Origin: Alphaproteobacteria bacterium
Lineage (GTDB): Bacteria > Pseudomonadota > Alphaproteobacteria > UBA828
Reading direction: 5' to 3'
Assembly: GCA_018668475.1 (NCBI GenBank)
Contig: JABJCZ010000184.1
Coordinates: 1 to 7,106 of the forward strand
Length of the DNA: 7,106 nt
Under the pieces are notes generated by a model, which worked only from the letters and a program-made list of their open reading frames with translations, was not told where the DNA came from and did no database searches. The translations under genes and the position numbers were made by a program. Of this stretch, positions 1 through 6,313 are shown piece by piece. Each line of letters begins with the position of its first letter. The first letter of the stretch is position 1.

Positions 1-322
1 CGATATCGGCCAAGCATGAGACCGCAACCGAATGTGCGGAATGCAGATGAACGATAGCGTTGGCATCTGGGCGCTCGTCATACATCGCCAGATGCAGGAA
101 CGCTTCCTTGGAGGGCTTGTCGCCGGAAAGATGCGTGCCGTCGTTGGCCAGACGGGAGATACGGGCCGGGTCCAACCGGCCCATGCACGAGTTGGTCGGC
201 GTTACGAGGATGCCGCCATCATGCCGCACACTGATATTGCCGGATGAGCCGCAGCCGTAGCCCCGGTTGTATAGCGACGCCCCATGCATGGCGATGGCTT
301 CGCGAATGGCGGCGTCGGTCAT
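1..322 (-). CDS. otnC: 3-oxo-tetronate 4-phosphate decarboxylase, class II aldolase family (partial, 3' end beyond window)
   Basis: Only the first 107 codons are present; the gene runs off the left edge. The ATG at 322-320 overlaps the otnK stop in an ATGA junction, and a GAGG ribosome binding site (333-330) lies 7 nt upstream, so the start is well supported. The visible protein reads as an aldolase II/adducin-type domain: an N-terminal helix, then YNRGYGCGSSGNISVR (the phosphate-binding GxSSGNIS segment), then GGILVTPTNSCMGRL, and near the edge VHLHSAHSVAVSCLAD, which holds the HxH of the metal site. The Ser/Ala-HSVAVSCLAD context is typical of OtnC rather than of fuculose- or ribulose-phosphate aldolases. 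In characterised systems OtnC decarboxylates 3-oxo-tetronate 4-phosphate to dihydroxyacetone phosphate and CO2 in the cytoplasm. The adjacent, translationally coupled otnK supplies its substrate. The exact sugar-acid stereochemistry cannot be read from sequence. Confidence 0.87.
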   Translation of the reverse strand, partial: MTDAAIREAIAMHGASLYNRGYGCGSSGNISVRHDGGILVTPTNSCMGRLDPARISRLANDGTHLSGDKPSKEAFLHLAMYDERPDANAIVHLHSAHSVAVSCLADI

Positions 323-1602
323 TCCAATACCTCGAAGGCGCGGGTGAAGAAGTTTGCCTGCCCGAAGTTGCCGGATTTCAGCGCGAGGTGCAGGTTGGTC
401 TTGCCGGTGGCGTAGGTCCATGGCACGCCGGGGTCGATCTCGCCACCAATGCGCAATGCCTTGATGCCGAGCGACGAGACAACGGCGCCGGACGTTTCGC
501 CGCCTGCGACCACCAACCGCCCAACGCCCGCCTTGACCAATCCCTTAGCGACACTGCCCAAGGCGTTTTCGACAAGCTCACCGGCGGCGTCACGGCCGAG
601 GCGTTTTTGAACTTTTCGCACCTGGGCGGGTTTGGCACTGACGTAAATGAGCACCGGGCCATCTGTCATCTGGCCTTTGGCCCAGCGCACTGCGTCCGTT
701 GCGAGGCCGGGGTTGTCTGCAAGCTCAGCCGCGTCGACGTAAAAAACAGGCCGTTCGTTTTTCATGTGTTCAATCTGGCCGAGAGTCGCAACCGAGCAAC
801 TGCCAGCGATTACCGCGCTTAGCCCTTTGGCCCTTGGCAGCTTCGCGGCCGTTTTGCCGGCGCCCAGATGCCCGGCTTTGCGAAACGCATCCGGCAGGCC
901 CATGGCCGCGCCGGAGCCGCCGGTCATTAGTTTGAGCCCCGCGCCCGCGAGCCCGAGGTCGATCAGGTGTTTCTCAGTGATCGCATCGACGATCACGTGG
1001 CGAATGCCATTTGCGCGCTGCTGATCGAAGGCCTTGGCGATTGCTTTCGGCCCACGATTGACGACATCAAATGGGACAAGCCCTACGTCCCCGGTCACCT
1101 GGCGATCAAGTACGGATACGAGATCCGGGTCACGCATCGGTGTCAGCGGGTGATTGCGCATTCCTGTTTTTGAAATGAGCTGGTCGCCGACGAAGAGATG
1201 CCCGTTGTAGACCGACCGCCCGGCAGCGGGAAACGCCGGGCAATAGGTTGTGAGATCGCCGCCGGTCGCTTTCAAAAGCGCATCACCAACCGGCCCAATG
1301 TTGCCGTCATCGGTTGAATCGAACGTGGAGCAGTACTTGAAGAAGAACTGCTTCGCGCCGGCTTTTTCCAACCAGGAGCGTGCGCGCTTCGAAATCCGCA
1401 CGGCGTCCGCAGCGGGCAGATTCCGCGATTTGAGGGCAACGACCACCGCATCTGCGTCCGGTACTGCGTCTCGTGGACCGGGCAAGCCGATCATCTGGAT
1501 CGTGCGCATGCCGCGCGCCACAAGCGTATTGCACAGGTCAGTGGCGCCCGTCATGTCATCGGCGACAGCGCCCAGGAGAATGCCTTTTTTTGTGTTTGCC
1601 AC
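319..1602 (-). CDS. otnK: 3-oxo-tetronate kinase (four-carbon acid sugar kinase, DUF1537 family)
   Basis: Full-length 427-residue protein, the usual size for the family. The N-terminal sugar-binding domain opens with GAVADDMTGATDL (residues 11-23, with the Asp15-Asp16 pair) and contains KYCSTFDSTDDGNIGPV (89-105) and the CPAFPAAGRSVYNGHLFVG segment (121-139). The C-terminal nucleotide-binding domain contains VVAGGETSGAV (364-374), GGEIDPGVPW (386-395) and the LALKSGNFG motif (406-414). The family phosphorylates 3-oxo-tetronate at O4 using ATP, and OtnC then decarboxylates the product. The start is a GTG at 1602-1600, with GAGAAAGG (1620-1613) 10 nt upstream overlapping the gcdH stop. An A7 tract follows within the first six codons. 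The stop overlaps the otnC start by 4 nt. Pairing with otnC supports the tetronate assignment over other DUF1537 substrates, but no neighbouring dehydrogenase or isomerase is visible to fix which tetronate is used. Confidence 0.9.
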   Translation of the reverse strand: MANTKKGILLGAVADDMTGATDLCNTLVARGMRTIQMIGLPGPRDAVPDADAVVVALKSRNLPAADAVRISKRARSWLEKAGAKQFFFKYCSTFDSTDDGNIGPVGDALLKATGGDLTTYCPAFPAAGRSVYNGHLFVGDQLISKTGMRNHPLTPMRDPDLVSVLDRQVTGDVGLVPFDVVNRGPKAIAKAFDQQRANGIRHVIVDAITEKHLIDLGLAGAGLKLMTGGSGAAMGLPDAFRKAGHLGAGKTAAKLPRAKGLSAVIAGSCSVATLGQIEHMKNERPVFYVDAAELADNPGLATDAVRWAKGQMTDGPVLIYVSAKPAQVRKVQKRLGRDAAGELVENALGSVAKGLVKAGVGRLVVAGGETSGAVVSSLGIKALRIGGEIDPGVPWTYATGKTNLHLALKSGNFGQANFFTRAFEVLE

Positions 1603-1612
1603 GGTGCCAGCG

Positions 1613-1620
1613 CCTTTCTC
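1613..1620 (-). promoter_or_regulatory. Ribosome binding site of otnK
   Basis: GAGAAAGG on the minus strand, 10 nt before the GTG start of otnK and overlapping the last base of the gcdH stop codon. The same GAGAAAG string precedes gcdH. The position supports a polycistronic gcdH-otnK message and the GTG start. Confidence 0.6.
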
Positions 1621-2852
1621 TAGAAGAACGCCTGAATACCAGTCTGTGCGCGCCCGAGAATCAGCGCGTGCACATCATGGGTGCCTTCATATGTATTGAC
1701 GGCCTCCAGATTCATCATGTGTCGGATTACGTGATACTCGTCGGAAACACCATTGCCGCCATGCATGTCGCGGGAGGTGCGGGCAATATCCAGCGCCTTG
1801 CCACAGGAGTTGCGTTTGATCAGCGAGATCATCTCTGGCGCAACCTTGCCTTCATCAAACAGGCGTCCGACGCGCAGGCAGGATTGCAGGCCAAGGGCAA
1901 TATCGGTCTGCATATCGGCGAGCTTCTTTTGAATAAGCTGATTGGCGGCAAGCGGCCGGCCAAACTGTTTGCGCTCAAGAGTGTACTCTCGTGCGGCGTG
2001 CCAGCAGAATTCGGCGGCGCCCAGGGCGCCCCACGAAATGCCATAGCGTGCCCGATTGAGGCACCCGAACGGGCCTTTTAACCCACTCACGCCGGTCAGC
2101 TCGTTTTCAGCGGGGACGAAGACTTCGTCCATCTGAATCATGCCAGTGATCGAGGCGCGTAGCGAAAACTTGCCATCAATCTTCGGCGCAGCCAGCCCTT
2201 TCATGCCTTTTTCGAGGATATAGCCACGAATAGTGCCGTCGTCGTTCTTGGCCCAGACGATAAAAACGTCTGCGATCGGCGAATTGGTGATCCAGTTCTT
2301 GGCCCCAGACAGCAAAAACCCGCCGTCCACCGTTTTGGCGCGGGTCACCATGGAGCCGGGGTCGGAGCCGTGGTCGGGCTCGGTCAGGCCGAAGCAACCA
2401 ACAAGCTCACCGCTCGCCAGACGAGGTAGAAATTTCTGTTTTTGCTCTTCGGTGCCGTAGGCGTGAATCGGATGCATGACGAGGCTGGACTGAACGCTCA
2501 TGGCCGAGCGATAGCCCGAATCAACGCGCTCAACCTCGCGTGCAACGAGCCCGTAGCAAACGTAATTTACACCGGCGCAATCGTACCCATCGATGGTCGC
2601 GCCCAGCAGGCCGAGCTCGCCCATCTCGCTCATGATTTCGCGGTGAAAGACTTCATGCCGGTTGGCTTCGAGCACGCGTGACATCAGTTTGTCCTGCGCA
2701 TAATCCGCTGCGGTATCGCGGATCATGCGTTCCTCCTCGCTCAGCTGGTCGTCAAGCAGAAACGCGTCATCCCATTGAAACCGGGCGCGCTCGCCCTTGG
2801 GTGTGCCTGTTGGCGTGTCGGTGGTCGCGCTGGTCGAAGCTGAAGTGCTCAT
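1620..2852 (-). CDS. gcdH: Glutaryl-CoA dehydrogenase
   Basis: FAD-dependent acyl-CoA dehydrogenase that oxidises and decarboxylates glutaryl-CoA to crotonyl-CoA and CO2 in lysine, hydroxylysine and tryptophan breakdown. The 410-residue protein (about 390-400 is usual) has an N-terminal helical domain with [18 protein letters not shown] (residues 111-128), where Arg115 matches the substrate-carboxylate-binding Arg of human GCDH. The flavin-binding beta domain has [16 protein letters not shown] (153-168) and KNWITNSP (185-192). The C-terminal domain has [39 protein letters not shown] and [17 protein letters not shown] (386-402), with catalytic Glu389. The start at 2852 was chosen because GAGAAAG lies 8 nt upstream; the open frame extends to a GTG at 2966, but that extra stretch resembles no family sequence. 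The first 20 or so residues are a Ser/Thr-rich low-complexity leader. It heads a unit with otnK and otnC, an unusual partnership. Confidence 0.95.
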   Translation of the reverse strand: MSTSASTSATTDTPTGTPKGERARFQWDDAFLLDDQLSEEERMIRDTAADYAQDKLMSRVLEANRHEVFHREIMSEMGELGLLGATIDGYDCAGVNYVCYGLVAREVERVDSGYRSAMSVQSSLVMHPIHAYGTEEQKQKFLPRLASGELVGCFGLTEPDHGSDPGSMVTRAKTVDGGFLLSGAKNWITNSPIADVFIVWAKNDDGTIRGYILEKGMKGLAAPKIDGKFSLRASITGMIQMDEVFVPAENELTGVSGLKGPFGCLNRARYGISWGALGAAEFCWHAAREYTLERKQFGRPLAANQLIQKKLADMQTDIALGLQSCLRVGRLFDEGKVAPEMISLIKRNSCGKALDIARTSRDMHGGNGVSDEYHVIRHMMNLEAVNTYEGTHDVHALILGRAQTGIQAFF

Positions 2853-3039
2853 GATTGGTGCTTTCTCGCTAGTTGCCTGGGTCCGTTCTACCATTGGCCC
2901 CGGCCCAGCACCAAGCCCCGCTATTGCATCCTGCCCCTTGTTGCCGGTTGCAGCCGCTAGGATCACAAGCCATTGTTCGTCGTGAACGCACCGTCAGTTC
3001 AGCCGGGGGCGTGCGGATTAACAAGGTCGAGCCGGACCC
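2853..3039. other. Divergent intergenic region between gcdH and the small plus-strand gene
   Basis: This 187-nt gap must hold the start signals for both the leftward gcdH unit and the rightward small gene. I could not identify a convincing -35/-10 pair on either strand. A short dyad, GTTC at 2975-2978 and GAAC at 2984-2987 around GTCGT, sits roughly in the middle and could be an operator half-site pair, but it is too short to call as one. Confidence 0.4.
2861..2867 (-). promoter_or_regulatory. Ribosome binding site of gcdH
   Basis: GAGAAAG on the minus strand, 8 nt upstream of the ATG at 2852-2850. It decides between this start and the longer open frame that begins with GTG at 2966. Confidence 0.6.
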
Positions 3040-3288
3040 ATGAAGCGTGCGCCGAACCATGCTGGCGAAGTGTTGCTGGAGTTCCATCAAGTGGGTGACT
3101 ACGTTCGCGTATCCGCCATCGATACGGCGACGAATGTCGAAGTGACGGTGGTCGGCTCGCCGAAAGTGACACAGGACGACCTGACCCGTTTGGCAGTACG
3201 CAAATTGAATTATGTTCTGGACCGCAAGCGTCGCGACAAAAAAGCTGGCGATGATAATGGATCGCCGGGCGGCGGGATTTTAGCCTAA
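3040..3288 (+). CDS. Small conserved protein, DUF6898-like
   Basis: An 82-residue protein with no signal peptide or membrane segment. Residues 9-61 (from GEVLLEFHQVGDYVRVSAID through EVTVVGSP to LTRLAVRKLNYVL) look like a compact beta-beta-beta-alpha domain: three strands with charged and hydrophobic alternation, then an amphipathic helix. The tail (62-82) is a Lys/Arg/Asp-rich linker ending in GSPGGGILA and is probably disordered. The pattern E-V-x-x-E-F-x-x-V-G-x-Y-V-x-V-S-A-I-D resembles a family I recall as DUF6898, found in Rhodospirillales-type alphaproteobacteria; this is recognition from memory, with no known function. The ribosome binding site is weak (AAGG at 3023-3026, 13 nt from the ATG), so translation may be low. 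It is divergent from gcdH and convergent with the mucR-like gene, so it stands alone. Confidence 0.72.
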   Translation: MKRAPNHAGEVLLEFHQVGDYVRVSAIDTATNVEVTVVGSPKVTQDDLTRLAVRKLNYVLDRKRRDKKAGDDNGSPGGGILA

Positions 3289-3326
3289 GTATTCCGGATA
3301 TCGGGGTTTCAGGTGCCGTTGGTGCT

Positions 3327-3749
3327 CTATTTAGACGCCTTGCCGCGGCCCTTTTTTTTGCCCGGTTTCTTCTGACCAAGGCCGATCTGCTTGGCGAATT
3401 CAGAGCGCCTTTTAGCGTAGTTCGGCGCGACCATGGGGTAATCCGCCGGCAGCCCCCATTTGGCGCGGTACTCTTCCGGCGTCATGCCAAATGCCGTCCG
3501 TAAATGGCGCTTGAGCATCTTGAGTTTGCGACCGTCTTCCAGGCAAATGATAAAATCCGGCGTGATCGATTTTTTGACGGTTACAGCGGGTTTTTGCATT
3601 TCGCGGGTACTGCCGGTGCCGTGTTCCGCGCCCTTTAGCGCGCCATGCACCGACTGAATGATGCTCGGGATTTCATCGCTGCGCAGGTCGTGGTTCCCCA
3701 CATAGGCAGCAACGATGTCTGTCGCCATTTTCAATATGTCCTGACCCAT
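3327..3749 (-). CDS. MucR/Ros family transcriptional regulator
   Basis: A 140-residue DNA-binding protein of the MucR/Ros family. These proteins bind AT-rich promoter DNA and often repress their own gene as well as exopolysaccharide, motility and cell-cycle genes. The N-terminal MATDIVAAYVGNHDL (residues 8-22) matches the family's oligomerisation region. The Ros/MucR zinc-finger-like domain runs IICLEDGRKLKMLKRHLRTAFGMTPEEYRAKWGLPADYPMVAPNYAKRRSEFAKQIGLG (two parts, 67-96 and 97-125). Of the Ros ligands, Cys69 and His82 remain, the second Cys is Asp72 and the last His position is Phe87. The tail after residue 126 is Lys/Gly-rich. The ATG at 3749 is preferred because AAAGGAAG lies 7 nt upstream and the protein then begins as relatives do; a TTG at 3785 would add 12 residues. 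An A8 run encodes part of the Lys tail. Specific orthology to Rhizobium mucR or Agrobacterium ros cannot be settled, so no symbol is given. Confidence 0.93.
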   Translation of the reverse strand: MGQDILKMATDIVAAYVGNHDLRSDEIPSIIQSVHGALKGAEHGTGSTREMQKPAVTVKKSITPDFIICLEDGRKLKMLKRHLRTAFGMTPEEYRAKWGLPADYPMVAPNYAKRRSEFAKQIGLGQKKPGKKKGRGKASK

Positions 3750-3756
3750 GCCCGCG

Positions 3757-3764
3757 CTTCCTTT
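3757..3764 (-). promoter_or_regulatory. Ribosome binding site of the mucR-like gene
   Basis: AAAGGAAG on the minus strand, 7 nt upstream of the ATG at 3749-3747. This strong site favours the 140-residue product over the longer frame starting with TTG at 3785. Confidence 0.75.
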
Positions 3765-3811
3765 ATCGAAGTCCCTGAAGTTCAATCGATATTGACTTGT
3801 AACCAGAAATT

Positions 3812-3840
3812 ATTTTCTGCATATATTTGCGTATTGTCAA
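3812..3840 (-). promoter_or_regulatory. Candidate sigma-70 promoter of the mucR-like gene
   Basis: On the minus strand a perfect TTGACA (3840-3835) is followed after 17 nt by GAAAAT (3817-3812, 4 of 6 to TATAAT). Transcription would start near 3805, leaving a leader of about 55 nt before the ATG at 3749. A dyad, CAGAAA (3804-3809) against TTTCTG (3814-3819), covers the -10 element, and a near-palindrome GCATATATTTGC (3819-3830) lies in the spacer. Self-repression by the MucR-like product at these AT-rich sites is an inference from family behaviour. Confidence 0.5.
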
Positions 3841-3968
3841 ACAACTCGCAACAAAACCACGGGACTTTAACTGTATTTGGGTGCTGGAATTGTGCCATCG
3901 CAGAACCGTCAGATGGCGAAGTGTTGTAGGCCAACAGGCAAAAATAACGAAATATGGTGGTACCGGGC

Positions 3969-3998
3969 TTGCCGGACCATCTGGCATCAGCGTATAGA
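3969..3998 (+). promoter_or_regulatory. Weak candidate promoter of the rpiB-glyA-nrdR-ribD operon
   Basis: TTGCCG (3969-3974) and TATAGA (3993-3998) are separated by 18 nt, each matching 4 of 6 consensus bases. Transcription would begin near 4005, about 45 nt before the rpiB ATG. The -35 lies inside a hairpin-prone stretch (3954-3980). Other starts in this region are possible. Confidence 0.3.
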
Positions 3999-4048
3999 TC
4001 GTTAAATTCACCTATGCCAAGTGCAACATATTGTGAAGTATTTGATCG

Positions 4049-4483
4049 ATGTCGCGCCGAACTGTCGCCATAGCCGCCGACCATGCAGGTTTTGAGCTGA
4101 AAACCGCTCTCGTTGATGACCTGAATGATGCAGGGTATTCAGTGCTTGATCTGGGTACGAACAGCACAGAGTCTGTGGACTATCCGGAATTTGCGGATCG
4201 TCTTGCGCGGGCGCTGGAGAGCGGCGCCGCACCGCGTGGCGTTTTGGTTTGTGGCTCGGGCATAGGCATCAGTATCGCGGCCAATCGGCACCTGCAGATA
4301 AGGGCGGCCCTGTGTCGGGATGAGAACGATGCCGAGATGTCGCGTCGACACAACAACGCCAATGTGATCGCCTTCTCGGGTAGCAAGATGAGTGTGGATG
4401 CGGCGCGCACCTGTTTGCGGGTATTTATGGAGACAGAATTTGAAGGCGGTCGCCACGCCCGCCGCATTGCGAAAATGAGCTGA
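4049..4483 (+). CDS. rpiB: Ribose-5-phosphate isomerase B
   Basis: A 144-residue cytoplasmic enzyme of the RpiB/LacAB family that interconverts ribose 5-phosphate and ribulose 5-phosphate in the non-oxidative pentose phosphate pathway. The N-terminal [12 protein letters not shown] (residues 7-18) gives the Asp11-His12 pair, followed by [16 protein letters not shown] (34-49). [17 protein letters not shown] (64-80) carries catalytic Cys68 and the anion-binding GSGIG loop. [14 protein letters not shown] (98-111) has the ring-opening His101, and the C-terminal [13 protein letters not shown] is typical. The active site is complete. The loop after the Cys motif reads [14 protein letters not shown], whereas relatives commonly have HPGIRAALCHD, so the Pro-Gly and the later His are replaced. 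The ribosome binding site is weak (GTGAAG, 10 nt upstream). It is the first gene of the rightward operon; glyA follows 11 nt later. The alternative allose or galactose 6-phosphate isomerase roles are unlikely in this housekeeping context. Confidence 0.94.
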   Translation: MSRRTVAIAADHAGFELKTALVDDLNDAGYSVLDLGTNSTESVDYPEFADRLARALESGAAPRGVLVCGSGIGISIAANRHLQIRAALCRDENDAEMSRRHNNANVIAFSGSKMSVDAARTCLRVFMETEFEGGRHARRIAKMS

Positions 4484-4494
4484 GTGACGCCACA

Positions 4495-5835
4495 ATGACA
4501 GAGACTGGCACCGCAACCCGGGCTGATACCGCGGATCTCGTAGCGACGCAGAAAGGTTTTTTCTCGCGCCCGCTCGCTGACGTCGATCCCGAATTATTTG
4601 CGGCCATTACTGGCGAAGTTCACCGCCTGCAGGACAAAATCGAACTTATTGCATCCGAGAATATTGTATCCCGAGCCGTGCTCGAGGCGCAGGGCTCGGT
4701 GATGACCAATAAATACGCCGAAGGGTATCCTGGCCGACGCTATTATGGCGGGTGTGAGTGGGTGGATATCGCTGAGCGCCTGGCGATTGAGCGGGCAAAA
4801 CAGCTTTTCGGCTGCGGCTTTGCAAATGTTCAGCCGCACTGCGGCAGTCAGGCCAATCAGGCGGTGTACCTCGCCACCATGAAGCCCGGCGATACGTTGC
4901 TTGGCATGTCGCTGGCTGCCGGCGGCCATCTGACGCACGGGGCTGCGCCAAATTTATCCGGCAAATGGTTCAACCCGGTGCAATACGGCGTTCGTCGTCA
5001 GGATTCGACTATCGATTATGACGAGGTTGAGTGTCTGGCGGGCGAACACAAGCCGACGGTTATCGTCTGTGGCGGGTCTGCTTACCCGCGCACGATAGAT
5101 TTTGCGCGCTTCCGGGCCATTGCTGATTCCGTCAATGCTGTGTTGATGGTCGACATGGCGCATTTTGCGGGCCTGGTCGCCGGCGGCGCACATCCAAGTC
5201 CATTCCCCCATGCCCATATCGCGACAACGACGACACACAAAACATTACGCGGGCCACGTGGTGGGATGATTTTGACCAACGATGAAGCGCTGGCAAAGAA
5301 AATTGATTCGGCGATTTTTCCGGGTCTGCAGGGTGGACCGCTGGAACATGTGATCGCCGCCAAGGCGGTCGCTTTCGGAGAAGCACTGGACCCCGACTTC
5401 AAGCGCTACTCAGCTGCAGTTGTTGAAAACGCGTCCGTGTTGGCTGATACGCTGGCCGCAGGTGGATACGATATTGTCTCCGGTGGGACCGACACCCACT
5501 TGCTGCTGGTTGATTTGAGATCCAAAGGGCTTACCGGAAAGCTGGCAGAGGCTGCTCTCGAGGCCGCGGGCATGACCTGCAATAAAAACGGCGTGCCGTT
5601 CGATACAGAAAAGCCGACGATTACGTCCGGTATCCGGCTTGGCTCACCGGCGGGCACCAGTCGTGGTTTTGGCGCCGACGAGTTTCGTCAGATCGGGCAA
5701 TGGATTATTCGGGTGCTCGATCATCTGAGCCTCGACCCCGCCAACCCGGCAGCAAACGAGCGGACGGCGGCGACGGTGAGCAACGAGGTGACGGCGCTGT
5801 GCCGGAACTTTCCTATTTATCCTGATCAGGGCTGA
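4495..5835 (+). CDS. glyA: Serine hydroxymethyltransferase
   Basis: A 446-residue PLP enzyme of fold type I that converts serine and tetrahydrofolate to glycine and 5,10-methylenetetrahydrofolate, the main source of one-carbon units. Visible landmarks are the [19 protein letters not shown] segment (residues 50-68), [17 protein letters not shown] (72-88), [13 protein letters not shown] (113-125), GGHLTHG (143-149), GGSAYPR (193-199), [11 protein letters not shown] (219-229, with Asp220 contacting the pyridine nitrogen and His223 nearby) and [14 protein letters not shown] (244-257), where Lys249 forms the Schiff base. [15 protein letters not shown] near the C-terminus carries the substrate-carboxylate Arg. 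All key residues are present. The N-terminus has about 20 variable residues before [14 protein letters not shown], as in alphaproteobacterial relatives. The ATG is 11 nt after the rpiB stop with no strong ribosome binding site, suggesting coupling to rpiB translation. Confidence 0.98.
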   Translation: MTETGTATRADTADLVATQKGFFSRPLADVDPELFAAITGEVHRLQDKIELIASENIVSRAVLEAQGSVMTNKYAEGYPGRRYYGGCEWVDIAERLAIERAKQLFGCGFANVQPHCGSQANQAVYLATMKPGDTLLGMSLAAGGHLTHGAAPNLSGKWFNPVQYGVRRQDSTIDYDEVECLAGEHKPTVIVCGGSAYPRTIDFARFRAIADSVNAVLMVDMAHFAGLVAGGAHPSPFPHAHIATTTTHKTLRGPRGGMILTNDEALAKKIDSAIFPGLQGGPLEHVIAAKAVAFGEALDPDFKRYSAAVVENASVLADTLAAGGYDIVSGGTDTHLLLVDLRSKGLTGKLAEAALEAAGMTCNKNGVPFDTEKPTITSGIRLGSPAGTSRGFGADEFRQIGQWIIRVLDHLSLDPANPAANERTAATVSNEVTALCRNFPIYPDQG

Positions 5836-5839
5836 GCGC

Positions 5840-5844
5840 GGAGG
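5840..5844 (+). promoter_or_regulatory. Ribosome binding site of nrdR
   Basis: GGAGG, 7 nt upstream of the nrdR ATG at 5852, in the 16-nt glyA-nrdR gap. It is the strongest ribosome binding site in the rightward operon. Confidence 0.75.
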
Positions 5845-5851
5845 CAATCAA

Positions 5852-6313
5852 ATGCGGTGCCCCTTTTGTGGCAATGACGACACCCAGGTAAAGGACTCAC
5901 GACCGACGGAGGACAACACAGCCATTCGTCGGCGACGGCAGTGCCCCAATTGTGCCGCGCGCTTTACGACGTTCGAGCGGATTCAATTGCGTGAACTGAC
6001 GGTGATCAAATCCAATGGTCAGCGCTCGCCGTTTGATCGCGACAAGCTGGCGCGATCGATGATGATCGCCATGCGCAAGCGACCGGTTGAGCCCGAGCGC
6101 GTGGAACGGGTGGCAAACGGTATCGTGCGTCGATTGGAGAGTCTGGGTGAAGCTGAAATTCCGTCTACCGTTATTGGCGAGATGGTAATGGAGGCTCTGT
6201 CCAATCTTGATCCGGTCGCTTACGTGCGGTTTGCGTCCGTCTATCGCAACTTCCATGAAGCACGGGATTTCGAACAGTTTATCGGCGAACTCGGTGGCGA
6301 ACCCGAAGACTAG
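5852..6313 (+). CDS. nrdR: Transcriptional repressor NrdR
   Basis: A 153-residue regulator that represses ribonucleotide reductase genes in response to ATP/dATP. The N-terminal zinc ribbon has ligands Cys3, Cys6, Cys31 and Cys34 (MRCPFCG and [17 protein letters not shown]), with the basic IRRRRQ stretch expected to contact DNA. From about residue 47 the ATP-cone domain follows ([18 protein letters not shown], then [16 protein letters not shown] near the end). Length and motifs are typical and nothing is missing. It sits 16 nt downstream of glyA with a GGAGG site, and its last codons overlap the proposed ribD start. No NrdR-box pair is recognisable in this window, so its targets are elsewhere. 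The glyA-nrdR-ribD order is a widespread alphaproteobacterial arrangement. Confidence 0.97.
   Translation: MRCPFCGNDDTQVKDSRPTEDNTAIRRRRQCPNCAARFTTFERIQLRELTVIKSNGQRSPFDRDKLARSMMIAMRKRPVEPERVERVANGIVRRLESLGEAEIPSTVIGEMVMEALSNLDPVAYVRFASVYRNFHEARDFEQFIGELGGEPED

Larger units (their letters stand above)
3750..4048. other. AT-richer divergent intergenic region between the mucR-like gene and rpiB
   Basis: About 300 nt without a credible gene. It separates the leftward mucR-like gene from the rightward rpiB operon and is visibly richer in A/T than the flanking genes, especially at 3790-3845. It holds a candidate mucR promoter with overlapping dyads, a weaker candidate rpiB promoter, and several short inverted repeats (CAGATGG at 3910-3916 against CCATCTG at 3977-3983; ATGGT at 3954-3958 against ACCAT at 3976-3980). 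The short open frames crossing it have no ribosome binding site or recognisable protein pattern. Confidence 0.6.

Noticed and set aside
244..822. Plus-strand open frame of 192 codons
   Set aside because: Antisense to the end of otnK and the start of otnC, which both show clear family motifs; composition is that of a shadow frame.
1473..2081. Long plus-strand open frame (202 codons) crossing the otnK-gcdH junction
   Set aside because: It lies antisense to two well-recognised enzymes, has no family-like protein pattern and no ribosome binding site; it reflects GC-rich codon structure on the opposite strand.
2853..2966. N-terminal extension of gcdH to a GTG at 2966
   Set aside because: The extra 38 residues have no similarity to the family, while a good ribosome binding site precedes the ATG at 2852.
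3289..3326. Possible bidirectional terminator between the convergent small gene and the mucR-like gene
   Set aside because: The gap is only 38 nt, and the short imperfect dyad around CCGGATATCGG lacks a stable stem or a following T run; the T8 tract nearby is mucR coding sequence.
3750..3785. TTG start at 3785 for the mucR-like gene
   Set aside because: TTG is a rare start, and AAAGGAAG lies 7 nt before the ATG at 3749, where relatives begin. The longer leader would still be downstream of the proposed promoter, so it is not excluded, only less likely.
4484..4494. Riboswitch or separate promoter directly upstream of glyA
   Set aside because: Only 11 nt separate rpiB and glyA, too little for either; glyA is internal to the operon.
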